From: Flavobacterium magnum | GTDB taxonomy: Bacteria > Bacteroidota > Bacteroidia > Flavobacteriales > Flavobacteriaceae | Direction: 5' to 3' | Assembly: GCF_003055625.1 (NCBI RefSeq) | Contig: NZ_CP028811.1 | Coordinates: 2,852,001-2,916,000 of the forward strand | Length of the DNA stretch: 64,000 nucleotides | Part shown: positions 18,852 through 28,696 of the stretch, piece after piece | Layout of the letters: each line of letters opens with the position of its first letter | Numbering within the stretch: position 1 is the first letter of the stretch | Notes under the pieces: model-generated | Databases searched by the model: none | What the model saw: only the letters and a program-made list of their open reading frames with translations | Told to the model about the DNA's origin: nothing | Translations under genes and position numbers: made by a program

Positions 18852-19144
18852 TCGTACGTATTGTAAAAATGTCTTTCCACGAGGAAAATATACCTGCCTT
18901 CCGTGAGAATTTTGAACTGATGAAGGAAAAAATACGGAATGCGCCCGGAAACCGTTTCCTGGAACTGTACCAGGACCGGCACAACCCCTGTATCTTTTTT
19001 ACTTACAGCTACTGGGAATCCGACGACGACCTCGAGAATTACCGGCAGTCGGAATTGTTTTATGACGTCTGGGCATTTACCAAAAAATTGTTTAATGCAC
19101 GGCCCGAAGCGTGGAGCGTGGATAAATTAGTAAGTTTGCAGTAG
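18848..19144 (+). CDS. Antibiotic biosynthesis monooxygenase (ABM) domain protein
   Basis: 98 residues, the size of a single ABM ferredoxin-like domain. It begins MIVRIVKMSFHEENIPAFRE and contains RFLELYQDRHNPCIFFTYSYWESDDDLENYRQSE, the usual strand-helix pattern with a WES motif. Members include quinol monooxygenases and heme-degrading enzymes; none is assigned here. It is coupled to the SAM hydrolase gene by a 4-bp overlap. Confidence 0.85.
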   Translation: MIVRIVKMSFHEENIPAFRENFELMKEKIRNAPGNRFLELYQDRHNPCIFFTYSYWESDDDLENYRQSELFYDVWAFTKKLFNARPEAWSVDKLVSLQ

Positions 19145-19274
19145 GAAGCGACTTCGCATCACCCTATTGAATTGAATAAAACCGGAATGTAATTAACAAA
19201 CACCATAAGGCCGATGTTCAGGGTGTCAGGGTGCGCAGGCACAAGGGCACGTCACAGCACGGCACTCTACAAAA

Positions 19275-20000
19275 ATGAAAGCGATACTCCTCAAAGAAAT
19301 AAAATCCTTCTTCGGTTCGCCGATGGGTTATCTCGTGATTGCCATTTTCCTGCTGCTCAACGGATTGTTCCTTTGGGTTTTTGAAGGTGATTTCAACATC
19401 CTCAATGCGGGCTTTGCTGACCTGGCTCCGTTTTTCACGCTCGCGCCCTGGATCCTCATTTTCCTGATTCCTGCTGTTACGATGCGCAGCTTTTCGGAAG
19501 AGAAAAAACAGGGCACACTCGAATTGCTGTTGACCAAACCGCTTAGCATCGCACAGATCGTAAACGGCAAATTCCTTGCAGCGGTACTGCTGATCGTGCT
19601 CGCGATCCTCCCTACCCTGCTGTATGTGTACGTCATCGGCGACCTCAGTATGGACACCAGCCACATCGATATGGGCAGCACGATAGGATCCTATTTCGGT
19701 TTGCTGTTCCTGATTTCGGGGTATACCGCCATTGGCATCTTTGCGTCGACATTTTCCGACAACCAAATCGTGGCCTTCATCGTTTCGGTCTTCCTGTGTT
19801 TCCTGTTTTACTTCGGTTTTGACGGTGTGGCAGGTTATGCAGGAGCTTTTGCATCCTATGTTTCCGCAATCGGGATGCAGGACCATTTCATAAGCATGGG
19901 CCGTGGGGTGCTGGACACGCGCGACCTGGTGTATTTCACCAGCATCGCCGTATTGTTTTTATCGCTGACCGTTTTCAAACTTAAATCCTCCAAAGCCTGA
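19275..20000 (+). CDS. gldF: Gliding motility ABC transporter permease GldF
   Basis: 241-residue inner-membrane permease with about six helices. It begins MKAILLKEIKSFFGSPMGY and has the ABC-2 type pattern SFSEEKKQGTLELLLTKP between the second and third helices. In Flavobacterium, GldF and GldG with the ATPase GldA form a transporter needed for gliding in some species. gldA is not adjacent, as is usual. The stop codon shares one base with the gldG start. Confidence 0.95.
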   Translation: MKAILLKEIKSFFGSPMGYLVIAIFLLLNGLFLWVFEGDFNILNAGFADLAPFFTLAPWILIFLIPAVTMRSFSEEKKQGTLELLLTKPLSIAQIVNGKFLAAVLLIVLAILPTLLYVYVIGDLSMDTSHIDMGSTIGSYFGLLFLISGYTAIGIFASTFSDNQIVAFIVSVFLCFLFYFGFDGVAGYAGAFASYVSAIGMQDHFISMGRGVLDTRDLVYFTSIAVLFLSLTVFKLKSSKA

Positions 20001-21664
20001 TGAAAAGCCATACAAAAACCGGCCTTAAAAAACTGACTTTCATCCTCGCCGCATTAATTCTGGTCAATCTCATCGGATTGTTCTGGTTTAAACGCTTCGA
20101 CCTCACTGCCGACAAACGGTATACCCTGTCAGAGGCTACGCGTCGTGTAGTAAAGGAAATCAAGGATCCCGTGTATATTGACGTGTTCCTTGCGGGTGAG
20201 TTTCCAGCTGAATTCAAGAGGCTGCAGACCGAAACCAGGCAGATGCTCGAGGAATTCAATGCCTACAATTCGAACATCGTTTTTAAATTCAATGACCCGA
20301 TGGCCGACGAAGCCAATGCCGACGCGTATAAGCAGGAACTCATCGGACTCGGATTTGTCCCCGTAAACATCAACCAGACCGTCAAGGGCAAAAAGACGCA
20401 GACGCAGGTATTCCCGTGGGCCATCGCCAATGTCGGGAAGAAATCGGTGCGCGTACCGCTGCTGGTTAACAATTTCGGAAACAGCTCAGACCAAAACATC
20501 AGCAAATCAGTACAGCTGCTCGAATATGCGTTTACCGACGCGCTGACCAAACTGACCACCACCAATAAAAAGAAAATCGCTGTGCTTAAAGGGAACGGCG
20601 AAATCGGTGACAAATACATGTCCGATTTCCTGATGGCGGCCAAAGAATATTACACGATTGCTGAGTTCAATCTGGATTCACTGCAGAATGACCCGGTAAG
20701 AGTATTGTCAAACCTCAACCATTTTGACGCGGCCCTGATTGCCAAACCCACACAGCCGTTTAACAATAACGAGAAATACATCCTGGACCAGTTCATTGAA
20801 AAAGGCGGCAAAACGATGTGGCTCATCGACAAGGTAGCCATCGACCTCGACAGTTTGCAGAACGAACAGCAGGCGTCACTGGCATTCCCTATGGACCTGA
20901 ACCTCGACGACATGTTCTTTAAATACGGCGTGCGCATCAACGGCAGGCTGATCCAGGATCTGTTGTCAACGCCGGTCACGGTGCAATCCCAAAACGGCGA
21001 AATGCCCGTCGACTGGTTGTACTCCCCGATCATCAAATCGGAAGAAAACCACGCCATCAATAAAAATGTCAACCTGGTGAAGCTCGAATTTGCCAACCAG
21101 ATGGATACGCTGAAAAATGGCATAAAGAAGACGGTATTGCTTAAAAGCTCGGCACAATCCAAAGCAGTCGGCGTACCCATCCGCGTGGGCTTAACGGATT
21201 TTACCGACGGCGTCGACGAAAATGCGTTCAAGGAAGGCGGGCAGATCATCGGTACGCTGCTTGAAGGCAGGTTCACCTCAGCATTTAAGAACCGCGTGAA
21301 ACCGTTTCAGGCGCAAAAACCCATCGACGACGGCATTCCAAATAAGATGATTGTCATTGCCGATGGTGACATCATCAACTACAAATACGTCAACAAGAAG
21401 CCACTGGTCAACGATATTGACACGTGGACGCAGCAGAGTTACGGCAACCGCGACTTCCTCATCAATGCGCTGAACTACCTGCTCGATGACAATGGCCTGG
21501 TGGGCATCCGCAATAAGAACATCGAACTGCAGTTGCTCGATGATAAAAAAGTCGAAGAGCAATACACCAAAACACAGCTTTTGACTGTAGGCGCGCCTTT
21601 GCTGTTGCTGCTGGTCTTCGGCCTGATCTATAGCTTCTTAAGAAAGCGCAGGTACGCGGGATAA
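20000..21664 (+). CDS. gldG: Gliding motility ABC transporter substrate-binding protein GldG
   Basis: 554 residues. An N-terminal membrane helix (about 12-33) is followed by the FDLTADKRYTLSEATRRVV segment typical of GldG and the related IFT-type domain. A large periplasmic region comes next, then a C-terminal membrane helix (about 528-547) and a basic tail. It functions with GldF in gliding. Starting at the last base of gldF means translational coupling. Confidence 0.95.
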   Translation: MKSHTKTGLKKLTFILAALILVNLIGLFWFKRFDLTADKRYTLSEATRRVVKEIKDPVYIDVFLAGEFPAEFKRLQTETRQMLEEFNAYNSNIVFKFNDPMADEANADAYKQELIGLGFVPVNINQTVKGKKTQTQVFPWAIANVGKKSVRVPLLVNNFGNSSDQNISKSVQLLEYAFTDALTKLTTTNKKKIAVLKGNGEIGDKYMSDFLMAAKEYYTIAEFNLDSLQNDPVRVLSNLNHFDAALIAKPTQPFNNNEKYILDQFIEKGGKTMWLIDKVAIDLDSLQNEQQASLAFPMDLNLDDMFFKYGVRINGRLIQDLLSTPVTVQSQNGEMPVDWLYSPIIKSEENHAINKNVNLVKLEFANQMDTLKNGIKKTVLLKSSAQSKAVGVPIRVGLTDFTDGVDENAFKEGGQIIGTLLEGRFTSAFKNRVKPFQAQKPIDDGIPNKMIVIADGDIINYKYVNKKPLVNDIDTWTQQSYGNRDFLINALNYLLDDNGLVGIRNKNIELQLLDDKKVEEQYTKTQLLTVGAPLLLLLVFGLIYSFLRKRRYAG

Positions 21665-21779
21665 TCGGGAATCCGTCTATGCAGGAATTCAGGTTTGTGC
21701 GTGGCCGACATGTGGATGCGGAGCGCGTAAACTTTACTGAATGTTAATAAAAATCTTTTCAAAATCTATTACTTTAAAA

Positions 21780-21787
21780 TATATTTG
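21780..21787 (+). promoter_or_regulatory. -7 element TATATTTG of dnaN
   Basis: TAnnTTTG match 53 bp before the dnaN start, in a 176-bp gap after gldG. Confidence 0.6.
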
Positions 21788-21840
21788 TGGAATGTAAAAA
21801 TTATACAGATTTTTACGTCCTTTAAAAAAAATTACACCGA

Positions 21841-22959
21841 ATGAAATTCATCGTATCGAGTTCTTACTTATTAAAACAACTGCAGGTTTTAGGAAGTGTC
21901 ATCAACAGCAGCAACACGCTGCCCATCCTGGACAATTTCCTTTTCGAATTAGACAACAAGACGCTTACCGTTTCCGCCTCAGATCTTGAGACGACGATGT
22001 CGGCGACGCTTGAAATCGATTCAGACAGCACCGGAAGCGTAGCGGTACCTGCAAAACTGTTGCTCGAAATACTCAAGACTTTCCCGGAACAGCCCCTGAC
22101 TTTTACCGTTGAGGAAAACAATACAATCGAGATCAGCTCCAATTCCGGAAAATATGCCCTGGCCTATGCCCCGGGTGAGGAATTCCCGAAATCCGTAAAT
22201 CTTGAAGATCCTTCAGTGACCTTAGTCCCCGCCGACGTACTGGCGACTGCCGTGAGCAAGACGATATTTGCTGCCGGAAACGATGACCTGCGTCCCGTGA
22301 TGTCGGGCGTGTTTTTCCAGTTTTCCCCTGAAGGGCTGACTTTCGTTGCCACAGATGCGCACAAGCTTGTGAAGTATGCCCGTACCGATGTGAAGGCGTC
22401 ACAGGTTGCCGACTTTATTATGCCAAAAAAGCCGCTGAACATCCTGAAAAGCATTTTGGGCGCTTCGGATGCTGAAGTAAAGATTGAGTACAACGACTCC
22501 AATGCAACGTTCTCGTTTGATAATTATGTATTAATGTGCCGACTCATAGACGGCAAATATCCGAATTATGAGGCGGTTATCCCGAAAGAAAACCCAAACA
22601 AACTCATGATTGACCGCTCGCAATTCCTGAATTCCGTGCGCCGTGTGGCCATCTTTTCAAATAAGACCACGCACCAGATCAGGCTTAAAATTGCGGGAGC
22701 TGAACTGAATATCTCTGCTGAGGACATCGATTACTCTAACAAGGCTGAAGAAAGGCTGACCTGCGATTACCAGGGCGATGACATGCAGATCGGCTTTAAC
22801 TCACGTTTCCTGACTGAAATGCTTACCAACCTGCACTCGGACATGATCATGCTAGAAATGTCACTGCCGAACCGCGCAGGGATCCTGACACCGGTAGATG
22901 GACTCGAAGAGGGAGAAACCGTGACCATGCTTGTTATGCCGGTGATGCTCAACAATTAA
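21841..22959 (+). CDS. dnaN: DNA polymerase III beta subunit (sliding clamp)
   Basis: 372 residues in three repeated clamp domains (about 1-120, 121-245, 246-372). It begins MKFIVSSSYLLKQLQVLGSV and has the family's NTLPILDNFLFEL, VMSGVFFQFSPEGLTFVATD, RLIDGKYPNY and the C-terminal MLVMPVMLNN. The ring-shaped dimer tethers the replicative polymerase to DNA. As in other Bacteroidetes, it is not beside dnaA. It has its own promoter and terminator. Confidence 0.97.
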   Translation: MKFIVSSSYLLKQLQVLGSVINSSNTLPILDNFLFELDNKTLTVSASDLETTMSATLEIDSDSTGSVAVPAKLLLEILKTFPEQPLTFTVEENNTIEISSNSGKYALAYAPGEEFPKSVNLEDPSVTLVPADVLATAVSKTIFAAGNDDLRPVMSGVFFQFSPEGLTFVATDAHKLVKYARTDVKASQVADFIMPKKPLNILKSILGASDAEVKIEYNDSNATFSFDNYVLMCRLIDGKYPNYEAVIPKENPNKLMIDRSQFLNSVRRVAIFSNKTTHQIRLKIAGAELNISAEDIDYSNKAEERLTCDYQGDDMQIGFNSRFLTEMLTNLHSDMIMLEMSLPNRAGILTPVDGLEEGETVTMLVMPVMLNN

Positions 22960-23013
22960 GAGTACACTATTACACCATAGATTTATTACCAACCCAACCA
23001 ATTTTTATACGAG

Positions 23014-23046
23014 AAAAACCGCAATTATCCATTGCGGTTTTTTTTA
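23014..23046 (+). terminator. Terminator of dnaN
   Basis: AAACCGCAAT and ATTGCGGTTT hairpin followed by a run of T. Confidence 0.85.
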
Positions 23047-23085
23047 TGTCCTGACAGCCTATGAGGTTTCACGCACTGACGGCCC

Positions 23086-24450
23086 TTACGCAATCCGGAT
23101 CACTTTTTTGTTTACGAATTCTTCAATCCCTAACTGGGACAGTTCCCTGCCATAGCCCGAGCGCTTGGTGCCGCCAAAGGGAAGGTCAGGTCGGGATGCC
23201 ACGTTCTGGTTGATAAAAACCATGCCGGTGTCGATGCGGCTTGCCACCGCAATGGCCTTGTCAGTATCCCGACTGAAAACCGAACCGCCCAATCCAAAAC
23301 CGGTATCATTGGCCAGGGCCACGGCGGCTTCGATATCCCTGACTTTATAGAACGAGGCGACCGGGCCGAACAACTCTTCCCGGTAAGCCACCGACCCTTT
23401 CGGAATATCGGTTAGTATCGTAAAATCATAGAAAGCCCCTTCCCTGTCGATGCGCTTTCCACCCGTCACGATCTTCGCACCTGCCTTTACCGTGTCATCA
23501 ACCTGTTCTGCCAATCGTGCGGCGGCCTCCTCACTGACCATCGGACCGATTTTCGTATCCGGGTCTAAGGGATCACCCACTTTCAGTCCGATTATTTTTG
23601 CCTTAAACTTGTCGAGAAATTCGTCGGCTACCGCCTCTAACGCGATGATCCGTTTGGACGAGGTGCAGGATTGTCCCATATTGTTAAATCGGCCCAGTAC
23701 GGCTTTTTCAACGGCCAGATCGATATCGGCATCGTCGAGGATAATGAACGCATCGCTGCCGCCAAGTTCGAGCACCGATTTCTTGAGGTTCTTCCCTGCC
23801 GCTTCGGCGAGGCTGGCGCCTGCTTTCTCGCTGCCCGTCAGCGACAGTCCCGTAACACGTTCGTCGGCGGCGAGCGCGGCTATCTTATCACCGGGCAGGA
23901 ACAGGTTCGTGTAGACGCCTTCGGGTGCACCCGCTTCCTTAAAAATCGTCTCCATCATGGCGGCACATTGCGGCACGTTAGACGCGTGCTTAATCATCAC
24001 CACGTTACCTGCGACAATATTTGGGGCTGTAATCCTGCCCACCTGGTTAAACGGGAAGTTCCATGGTTCCACGCCCAGGATGATGCCTGTAGGCGTATAT
24101 CGTATGAACGCACTGCCGTCTGACACCTCCAGCGGCTTGTCCTCGAGGAACGCTGCAGCGTGATCCGCATAGTATTGATAGACCGAAGCACACATCTCAA
24201 TCTCGCTTTCACTTTGTGCGATGAGCTTGCCCATTTCAAGTGTGATGAGCTTTGCCAGTTCGTTTTTACGCTGCAGCATAATATCTGACACCTTGTGCAG
24301 GAGTTCGGCGCGTACCGAAACGGGTTCGTTGCGCCACGACAGGTATGCCCGGTGGGCCTGCGCCAATTTGTGTTCGAGTTCACTTTCGGTCAAAGCGTCA
24401 AATGATTGTATGAGCTTGTTGTTGTACGGATTGATGGTCTGTATGGGCAT
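23086..24450 (-). CDS. NAD(P)-dependent succinate-semialdehyde/aldehyde dehydrogenase
   Basis: 454 residues starting at MPIQTINPYNNK; the frame is open further upstream, but that part has no homology and overlaps a plausible leader. It oxidises an aldehyde, probably succinate semialdehyde, to the acid. The catalytic Glu is in VLELGGSDAF and the nucleophile Cys in NNMGQSCTSSKR. The cofactor and oxyanion segment GVEPWNFPFNQ and the C-terminal PFGGTKRSGYGRE are also present. The gene for a two-domain universal stress protein lies 56 bp upstream on the same strand. Confidence 0.92.
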   Translation of the reverse strand: MPIQTINPYNNKLIQSFDALTESELEHKLAQAHRAYLSWRNEPVSVRAELLHKVSDIMLQRKNELAKLITLEMGKLIAQSESEIEMCASVYQYYADHAAAFLEDKPLEVSDGSAFIRYTPTGIILGVEPWNFPFNQVGRITAPNIVAGNVVMIKHASNVPQCAAMMETIFKEAGAPEGVYTNLFLPGDKIAALAADERVTGLSLTGSEKAGASLAEAAGKNLKKSVLELGGSDAFIILDDADIDLAVEKAVLGRFNNMGQSCTSSKRIIALEAVADEFLDKFKAKIIGLKVGDPLDPDTKIGPMVSEEAAARLAEQVDDTVKAGAKIVTGGKRIDREGAFYDFTILTDIPKGSVAYREELFGPVASFYKVRDIEAAVALANDTGFGLGGSVFSRDTDKAIAVASRIDTGMVFINQNVASRPDLPFGGTKRSGYGRELSQLGIEEFVNKKVIRIA

Positions 24451-24506
24451 AGATGGTGTTAATTTGATTTTTGTACGGGTAAAATGGGATGATTTAAAAA
24501 CGCTGT

Positions 24507-25346
24507 TTATCCTTCGTGTAATGCGAGCAAAGGCACCTTGAGGTGAAATGCGAGTTTCTTGGTCAGGCTCGTATGGAACAGGCCTTCCCAAAATCCGTGT
24601 TTGTGGTTCAGTAACGCAAACAACTGGATTTTATGCACTTCGGTAAAGTCGATGATCGATTCTTCCACCGAAGCGCTCTCAATGGTATGGAAGTTGATGT
24701 TGCTTTGGGCGAACGCCTGCTTCCAGTCCGCTATTTGTGCAGCGTCCGATGGCTCTCCTGGCAACTGCACGTGCAGGCATTCAATCACGGCGCCGAGGGT
24801 TTGTGCAATCGGGATGAGTTTGGCCAGGGCCGTTTTATCGTCGGGGTTGTATGCAGTGGCAAAGCCGATTTTCCTGATGGGTTCGTATTTTGATTCTTCG
24901 GGGACACCGATCACAAAGGCATTGGTACCCGTCATGACATCGGCGGTGGTGGTGCCAAAGAAAAAGGCATTGAAACCGGAGGCACCCTGGGTGCCCATGA
25001 TCACATAACCGATAGGCTCATCCCTGACTATTGATGCAATATTGTCTACGAGGTCCCCTTCGCGCAGAACATTGCTGATCGGTATGTGCTCCATGCCATT
25101 TGCCGAGGCGAGCTGCCGCAGGACGGGAATCTGGCTTTTGTAATTCTCGAAGCTGGACAGCTCAAGGCTTTCATACACCTCAGCCTGGTACAACGGCACC
25201 TCTATGTAGTTGCTGTCGAGGATCGGAAACTCATACACATGCAGTGTTATGATTTCCATCCTGAAGGTGTCGGCGAGGTGCAACGCGTAAATAAAGGCGT
25301 TGTTGGCGCTCTCTGAAAAATCGGTAGGGAAAAGGATCTTTTTCAT
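24507..25346 (-). CDS. Universal stress protein with two Usp domains
   Basis: 279 residues from MKKILFPTDFSESANNA. The first Usp domain (about 1-145) ends with the nucleotide-binding pattern MGTQGASGFNAFFFGTTTADV, and a second, more diverged domain fills the rest. Such tandem UspA proteins respond to starvation and redox stress. It lies 56 bp upstream of the aldehyde dehydrogenase and may share its transcript. The start was set at the conserved MKKILFPTDFS, ignoring 32 upstream codons. Confidence 0.9.
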   Translation of the reverse strand: MKKILFPTDFSESANNAFIYALHLADTFRMEIITLHVYEFPILDSNYIEVPLYQAEVYESLELSSFENYKSQIPVLRQLASANGMEHIPISNVLREGDLVDNIASIVRDEPIGYVIMGTQGASGFNAFFFGTTTADVMTGTNAFVIGVPEESKYEPIRKIGFATAYNPDDKTALAKLIPIAQTLGAVIECLHVQLPGEPSDAAQIADWKQAFAQSNINFHTIESASVEESIIDFTEVHKIQLFALLNHKHGFWEGLFHTSLTKKLAFHLKVPLLALHEG

Positions 25347-25541
25347 GGCTCGGGCTTTTTTGGTTTCCTTAAAGTTACAAAAGCTACGGGAAATGCGTGG
25401 CGGGCATTGGGGAATTTTTAACAAGTGTGCCGCGTCATCCAACGCCTGTCAGCGCGCCTGAGATCATTCGCGACCCGCAATGGTTTATGGCTGACGCAGG
25501 TCACCGAGACAAACACATTCGGCAATCCAGCCGCTTTTGCT

Positions 25542-25549
25542 TACTTTTG
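25542..25549 (+). promoter_or_regulatory. -7 element TACTTTTG of mnmE
   Basis: TAnnTTTG match 14 bp upstream of the ATG at 25564. It lies inside the longer open frame that begins at 25537, which rules out that upstream start. Confidence 0.6.
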
Positions 25550-25563
25550 CAAAAAAAATCCGA

Positions 25564-26958
25564 ATGACCTACGATGATAATATAGTGGCTTTGGCAACAC
25601 CTTCCGGGGCGGGTGCCATTGCCGTGGTGCGTATTTCAGGACCTGATGCGATTGTAATTGCCGATAAGGTGATCCGGCCGGTCAGGCGCAAGGATTTGCT
25701 GAAGCAGAAAACCCATACGCTGCACCTTGGCCATATCGTGGACGGCGAGAAAGTCATTGACGAAGTGTTGGTGTCCCTTTTTAAAGGCCCGAACTCCTAT
25801 ACGGGTGAAAATACCGTGGAGATTTCCTGCCACGGGTCGACGTACATCCAGCAACAGGTCATCCAACTGTTGCTTCGTACCGGGTGTAGGATGGCGCAAG
25901 CCGGTGAGTTTACGCTGCGCGCTTTCCTGAACGGCAAACTTGATTTATCACAGGCTGAAGCGGTGGCCGACCTGATTGCGTCTGACAACGAGGCATCGCA
26001 CCAGATTGCGATGCAGCAGATGCGTGGCGGATTTTCCAACGAGATTGCGCAGCTGCGTATTGAATTGCTGAATTTTGCGTCACTGATTGAACTCGAACTG
26101 GACTTCGCCGAAGAGGATGTGGCTTTCGCGGACAGGGCGCAGTTCCGCGAACTGCTCGACCGGATCGAGCGCGTGCTTAAACGACTGATCGACTCGTTCG
26201 CAACGGGGAATGTCATCAAGAACGGGATTCCCGTAGCCATTGTGGGTGAGCCGAATGTGGGCAAATCGACCTTGCTCAATGCGCTGCTCAACGAAGAGCG
26301 CGCCATCGTCTCAGACATTGCCGGAACGACGAGGGACACGATTGAGGATGAGCTGGTCATTGGTGGGATAGGCTTCCGGTTTATTGATACGGCGGGCATC
26401 CGTGACACTCAGGATGTCGTGGAAAGCATCGGGATACGGAAGACGTTTGAGAAGATGGAACAGGCGCAGGTGGTGGTTTATCTAATTGACAGTTTACAGT
26501 TTACAGTTCACAATTCTACTGTAGCGTTAAAGAATGAAATCGAGAAGATCAGGAACCAGTTTCCGTTGAAACCTCTTGTGATTGTGGGCAATAAATCGGA
26601 TAAGTTATCGGAGCAGGAAATCAACCACCTGGAGTCGGAGATTCCCGGGATCTTACTGCTATCAGCCAGAGCGAATATAGGTGTTGAGGAACTAAAGCAA
26701 ACGTTACTTTCGTTTGTGAATACCGGTGCTTTGCGCAACAATGAAACGATTGTGACCAATACACGCCATTATGATTCCCTGCTAAAAGCATTGGAAGAAA
26801 TCCAGAAGGTGAATTACGGCCTGCAGATGAACCTGCCTTCAGACCTTATGGCGATTGACATACGCGAGGCATTGTACCACTTTGGAGAAATTACCGGGCA
26901 GGTCACCAATGATGAGCTGTTGGGGAACATCTTTGCGAATTTCTGTATCGGAAAATAA
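25564..26958 (+). CDS. mnmE: tRNA uridine-5-carboxymethylaminomethyl GTPase MnmE
   Basis: 464 residues. With MnmG (not in the window) it modifies wobble uridine 34 of several tRNAs. An N-terminal folate-binding domain (about 1-118) and a helical domain flank the G domain: P-loop GEPNVGKSTLLNALL near 225, switch DIAGTTRDTIEDE, DTAG, NKSD, and SARA. The C-terminal CIGK box carries the catalytic Cys. Residues about 309-320 (SLQFTVHNSTV) are encoded by a heptamer repeat. The start at 25564 follows from the promoter position and the conserved N-terminus. Confidence 0.96.
   Translation: MTYDDNIVALATPSGAGAIAVVRISGPDAIVIADKVIRPVRRKDLLKQKTHTLHLGHIVDGEKVIDEVLVSLFKGPNSYTGENTVEISCHGSTYIQQQVIQLLLRTGCRMAQAGEFTLRAFLNGKLDLSQAEAVADLIASDNEASHQIAMQQMRGGFSNEIAQLRIELLNFASLIELELDFAEEDVAFADRAQFRELLDRIERVLKRLIDSFATGNVIKNGIPVAIVGEPNVGKSTLLNALLNEERAIVSDIAGTTRDTIEDELVIGGIGFRFIDTAGIRDTQDVVESIGIRKTFEKMEQAQVVVYLIDSLQFTVHNSTVALKNEIEKIRNQFPLKPLVIVGNKSDKLSEQEINHLESEIPGILLLSARANIGVEELKQTLLSFVNTGALRNNETIVTNTRHYDSLLKALEEIQKVNYGLQMNLPSDLMAIDIREALYHFGEITGQVTNDELLGNIFANFCIGK
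26489..26509 (+). repeat. Three heptamer repeats inside mnmE
   Basis: Three consecutive copies of ACAGTTT (the last ends in C) within the G domain of mnmE, encoding DSLQFTVH in frame. The surrounding coding sequence has no such repetition. Confidence 0.7.
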
Positions 26959-27015
26959 ATGCCACACCCGATCGGCTGGAATACAACGCGTGGCGGGTTG
27001 CCTACTCAAGAAAGG

Positions 27016-28671
27016 CTATTGGTTTACGATGACAATTTTCCTGGTGTATGTAACGTCCTGGTAATTTATCTTTAAGACGTACATGCCGTTGTTTAAATCG
27101 GTTTTGATCTCATTGCCATTTACGGCACCACGCGACACTTCTTTTCCCAACAAATCAAAAACAGCAAATGCGGCAGGTCCTGTAAAATTGTACGACACTC
27201 TCATGCTGCCATTGGACGGATTGGGATACACGGTGAGCGCATCCGCGTCAGGCGCCTGATCGGTATCGAGCGTCGAAGGATCAAACATCATCAATTCGTT
27301 TCCATCGTTTAAAGTACCCGCAAAAAAGATCTTGTTGTTGCTCACGGTAATGTAGGAAACCGATTGGGGATTGACGAACGGAGTAAACAAACCTGCCACC
27401 AAAACCGTTCCTGCCGCGGTGCCATTGGTGCGCCAGAATTCCTTTTTACCATCTCCGTCACTGTCGACGGCAAAGTAAACGAAGCCATTGTATTCGACAA
27501 AGCACTTCTCGCTCGCAAATGAAAGCAAAGAGGCCGAACTGGCATTACAATCCAGTAATTTGGTCGTTACGGTGCCATTTGTAGCGTACAAATCCCATGT
27601 TGTCCCTTCATTGGCGTAAAAATACACCAAACCGTTCGCGCTGGTTACATACGAATACGTATTTGAAGCCACTACGCCCGGCGGTAACGGGATGGCCACC
27701 GTGCCGGCTGCCGTTCCGTCAGACTTCCATAACCTCGAATCGTTCGTATTGGTCGCAAAATAGATGTTGTTTCCTAAGGTCACAATCTGGTACGGAATGC
27801 CCGAGCTTTGGGACCCGGGTTTAATGTCCTTGACCAAAACGGTGCCCGCTGCAGTACCATCGGTCTTGAACAACTCCCAGCCCGTGCTGCCGTTATTGCC
27901 AATAAAGAAAATGGTGCCCAGTGCATTTACGGCATATTTGTCGACGCCATTAATGATGTCACCGTTAAGTTCCTTCACGAAGGTATTGTTGCCCACATCC
28001 CCGTTGGTTTTGTAAATTTCGTTGCCAAGCGGAAAGACAATTCCCATGTAATATAGATTCTGCCCCATGATGACTTCGCTCCCCAGTTTATTCATCCACG
28101 ATATGGTATTGCCGTTGCCCTGAAAATCGGTGATGTTCACCGTACCGTCGCTGGTGCCATCGGTCTTCCATAATTCCATACCGCCCGTGCCGTCATTCGC
28201 CTGAAAAAGCATGGTGGTCGGATTCAATATCGTTAAAAGGTTTGGATTGCTGCTGCCTAAGCCGGGATGCAGGTCTTTTACCCTGACCGTTCCGTCGGTC
28301 GTTCCGTCTGTTTTCCACAATTCCACATTTACCGTGCCGTTATTGAACGAGGTCGTTCCACCGGTGAAATATAAGGCACCGTTGAACGGGGTGAAATTAT
28401 AACCGTTACCAAAATACGCCTGTGTGGAATAATCGACATCTTTTACGATGACGGTACCATTTTCCGTGCCATCCGATTTCCAGAGCCCGATTTGGCTGCT
28501 GACCTGACCGTTTGCGGCCCTGAAGAACAGGGTGCCATTGTAATCGAACAATTCCCTCGGATTGCCGCTTTCCGTACCAAAACCGGTGGAAATGTCCTTA
28601 ACCTGGACAATCTGGGCCTGTGGGGTGGCGAAGCCTGCCAAAATGAGTGCTAACGTAACAATGTGTTTCAT
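27016..28671 (-). CDS. ELWxxDGT-repeat surface protein with T9SS sorting domain
   Basis: 551 residues. A signal peptide (about 1-19) is followed by about eight repeats of the ELWKTDGT type (LWKSDGTENGT, ELWKTDGTTDGT, ELFKTDGTAAGT, EFWRTNGTAAGT and others), likely a beta-propeller. The C-terminal domain from about 480 (VYPNPSNGSMRVSYNF, then NNGMYVLKINYQ, ending RKIVIVNQ) is a type A T9SS sorting signal. The protein is therefore secreted and anchored or released at the cell surface. Ligand is unknown. It has its own -7 element. Confidence 0.9.
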   Translation of the reverse strand: MKHIVTLALILAGFATPQAQIVQVKDISTGFGTESGNPRELFDYNGTLFFRAANGQVSSQIGLWKSDGTENGTVIVKDVDYSTQAYFGNGYNFTPFNGALYFTGGTTSFNNGTVNVELWKTDGTTDGTVRVKDLHPGLGSSNPNLLTILNPTTMLFQANDGTGGMELWKTDGTSDGTVNITDFQGNGNTISWMNKLGSEVIMGQNLYYMGIVFPLGNEIYKTNGDVGNNTFVKELNGDIINGVDKYAVNALGTIFFIGNNGSTGWELFKTDGTAAGTVLVKDIKPGSQSSGIPYQIVTLGNNIYFATNTNDSRLWKSDGTAAGTVAIPLPPGVVASNTYSYVTSANGLVYFYANEGTTWDLYATNGTVTTKLLDCNASSASLLSFASEKCFVEYNGFVYFAVDSDGDGKKEFWRTNGTAAGTVLVAGLFTPFVNPQSVSYITVSNNKIFFAGTLNDGNELMMFDPSTLDTDQAPDADALTVYPNPSNGSMRVSYNFTGPAAFAVFDLLGKEVSRGAVNGNEIKTDLNNGMYVLKINYQDVTYTRKIVIVNQ

Positions 28672-28688
28672 GACTTTTTAAATGTGCC

Positions 28689-28696
28689 CAAAGATA
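28689..28696 (-). promoter_or_regulatory. -7 element TATCTTTG of the ELWxxDGT gene
   Basis: Minus-strand TAnnTTTG match 17 bp before the start at 28671. Confidence 0.55.

Noticed and set aside
26940-27015. mnmE 3' end as an integration site for a mobile element
   Set aside because: The gene end is intact, and I found no integrase and no second copy of the end sequence within the window.
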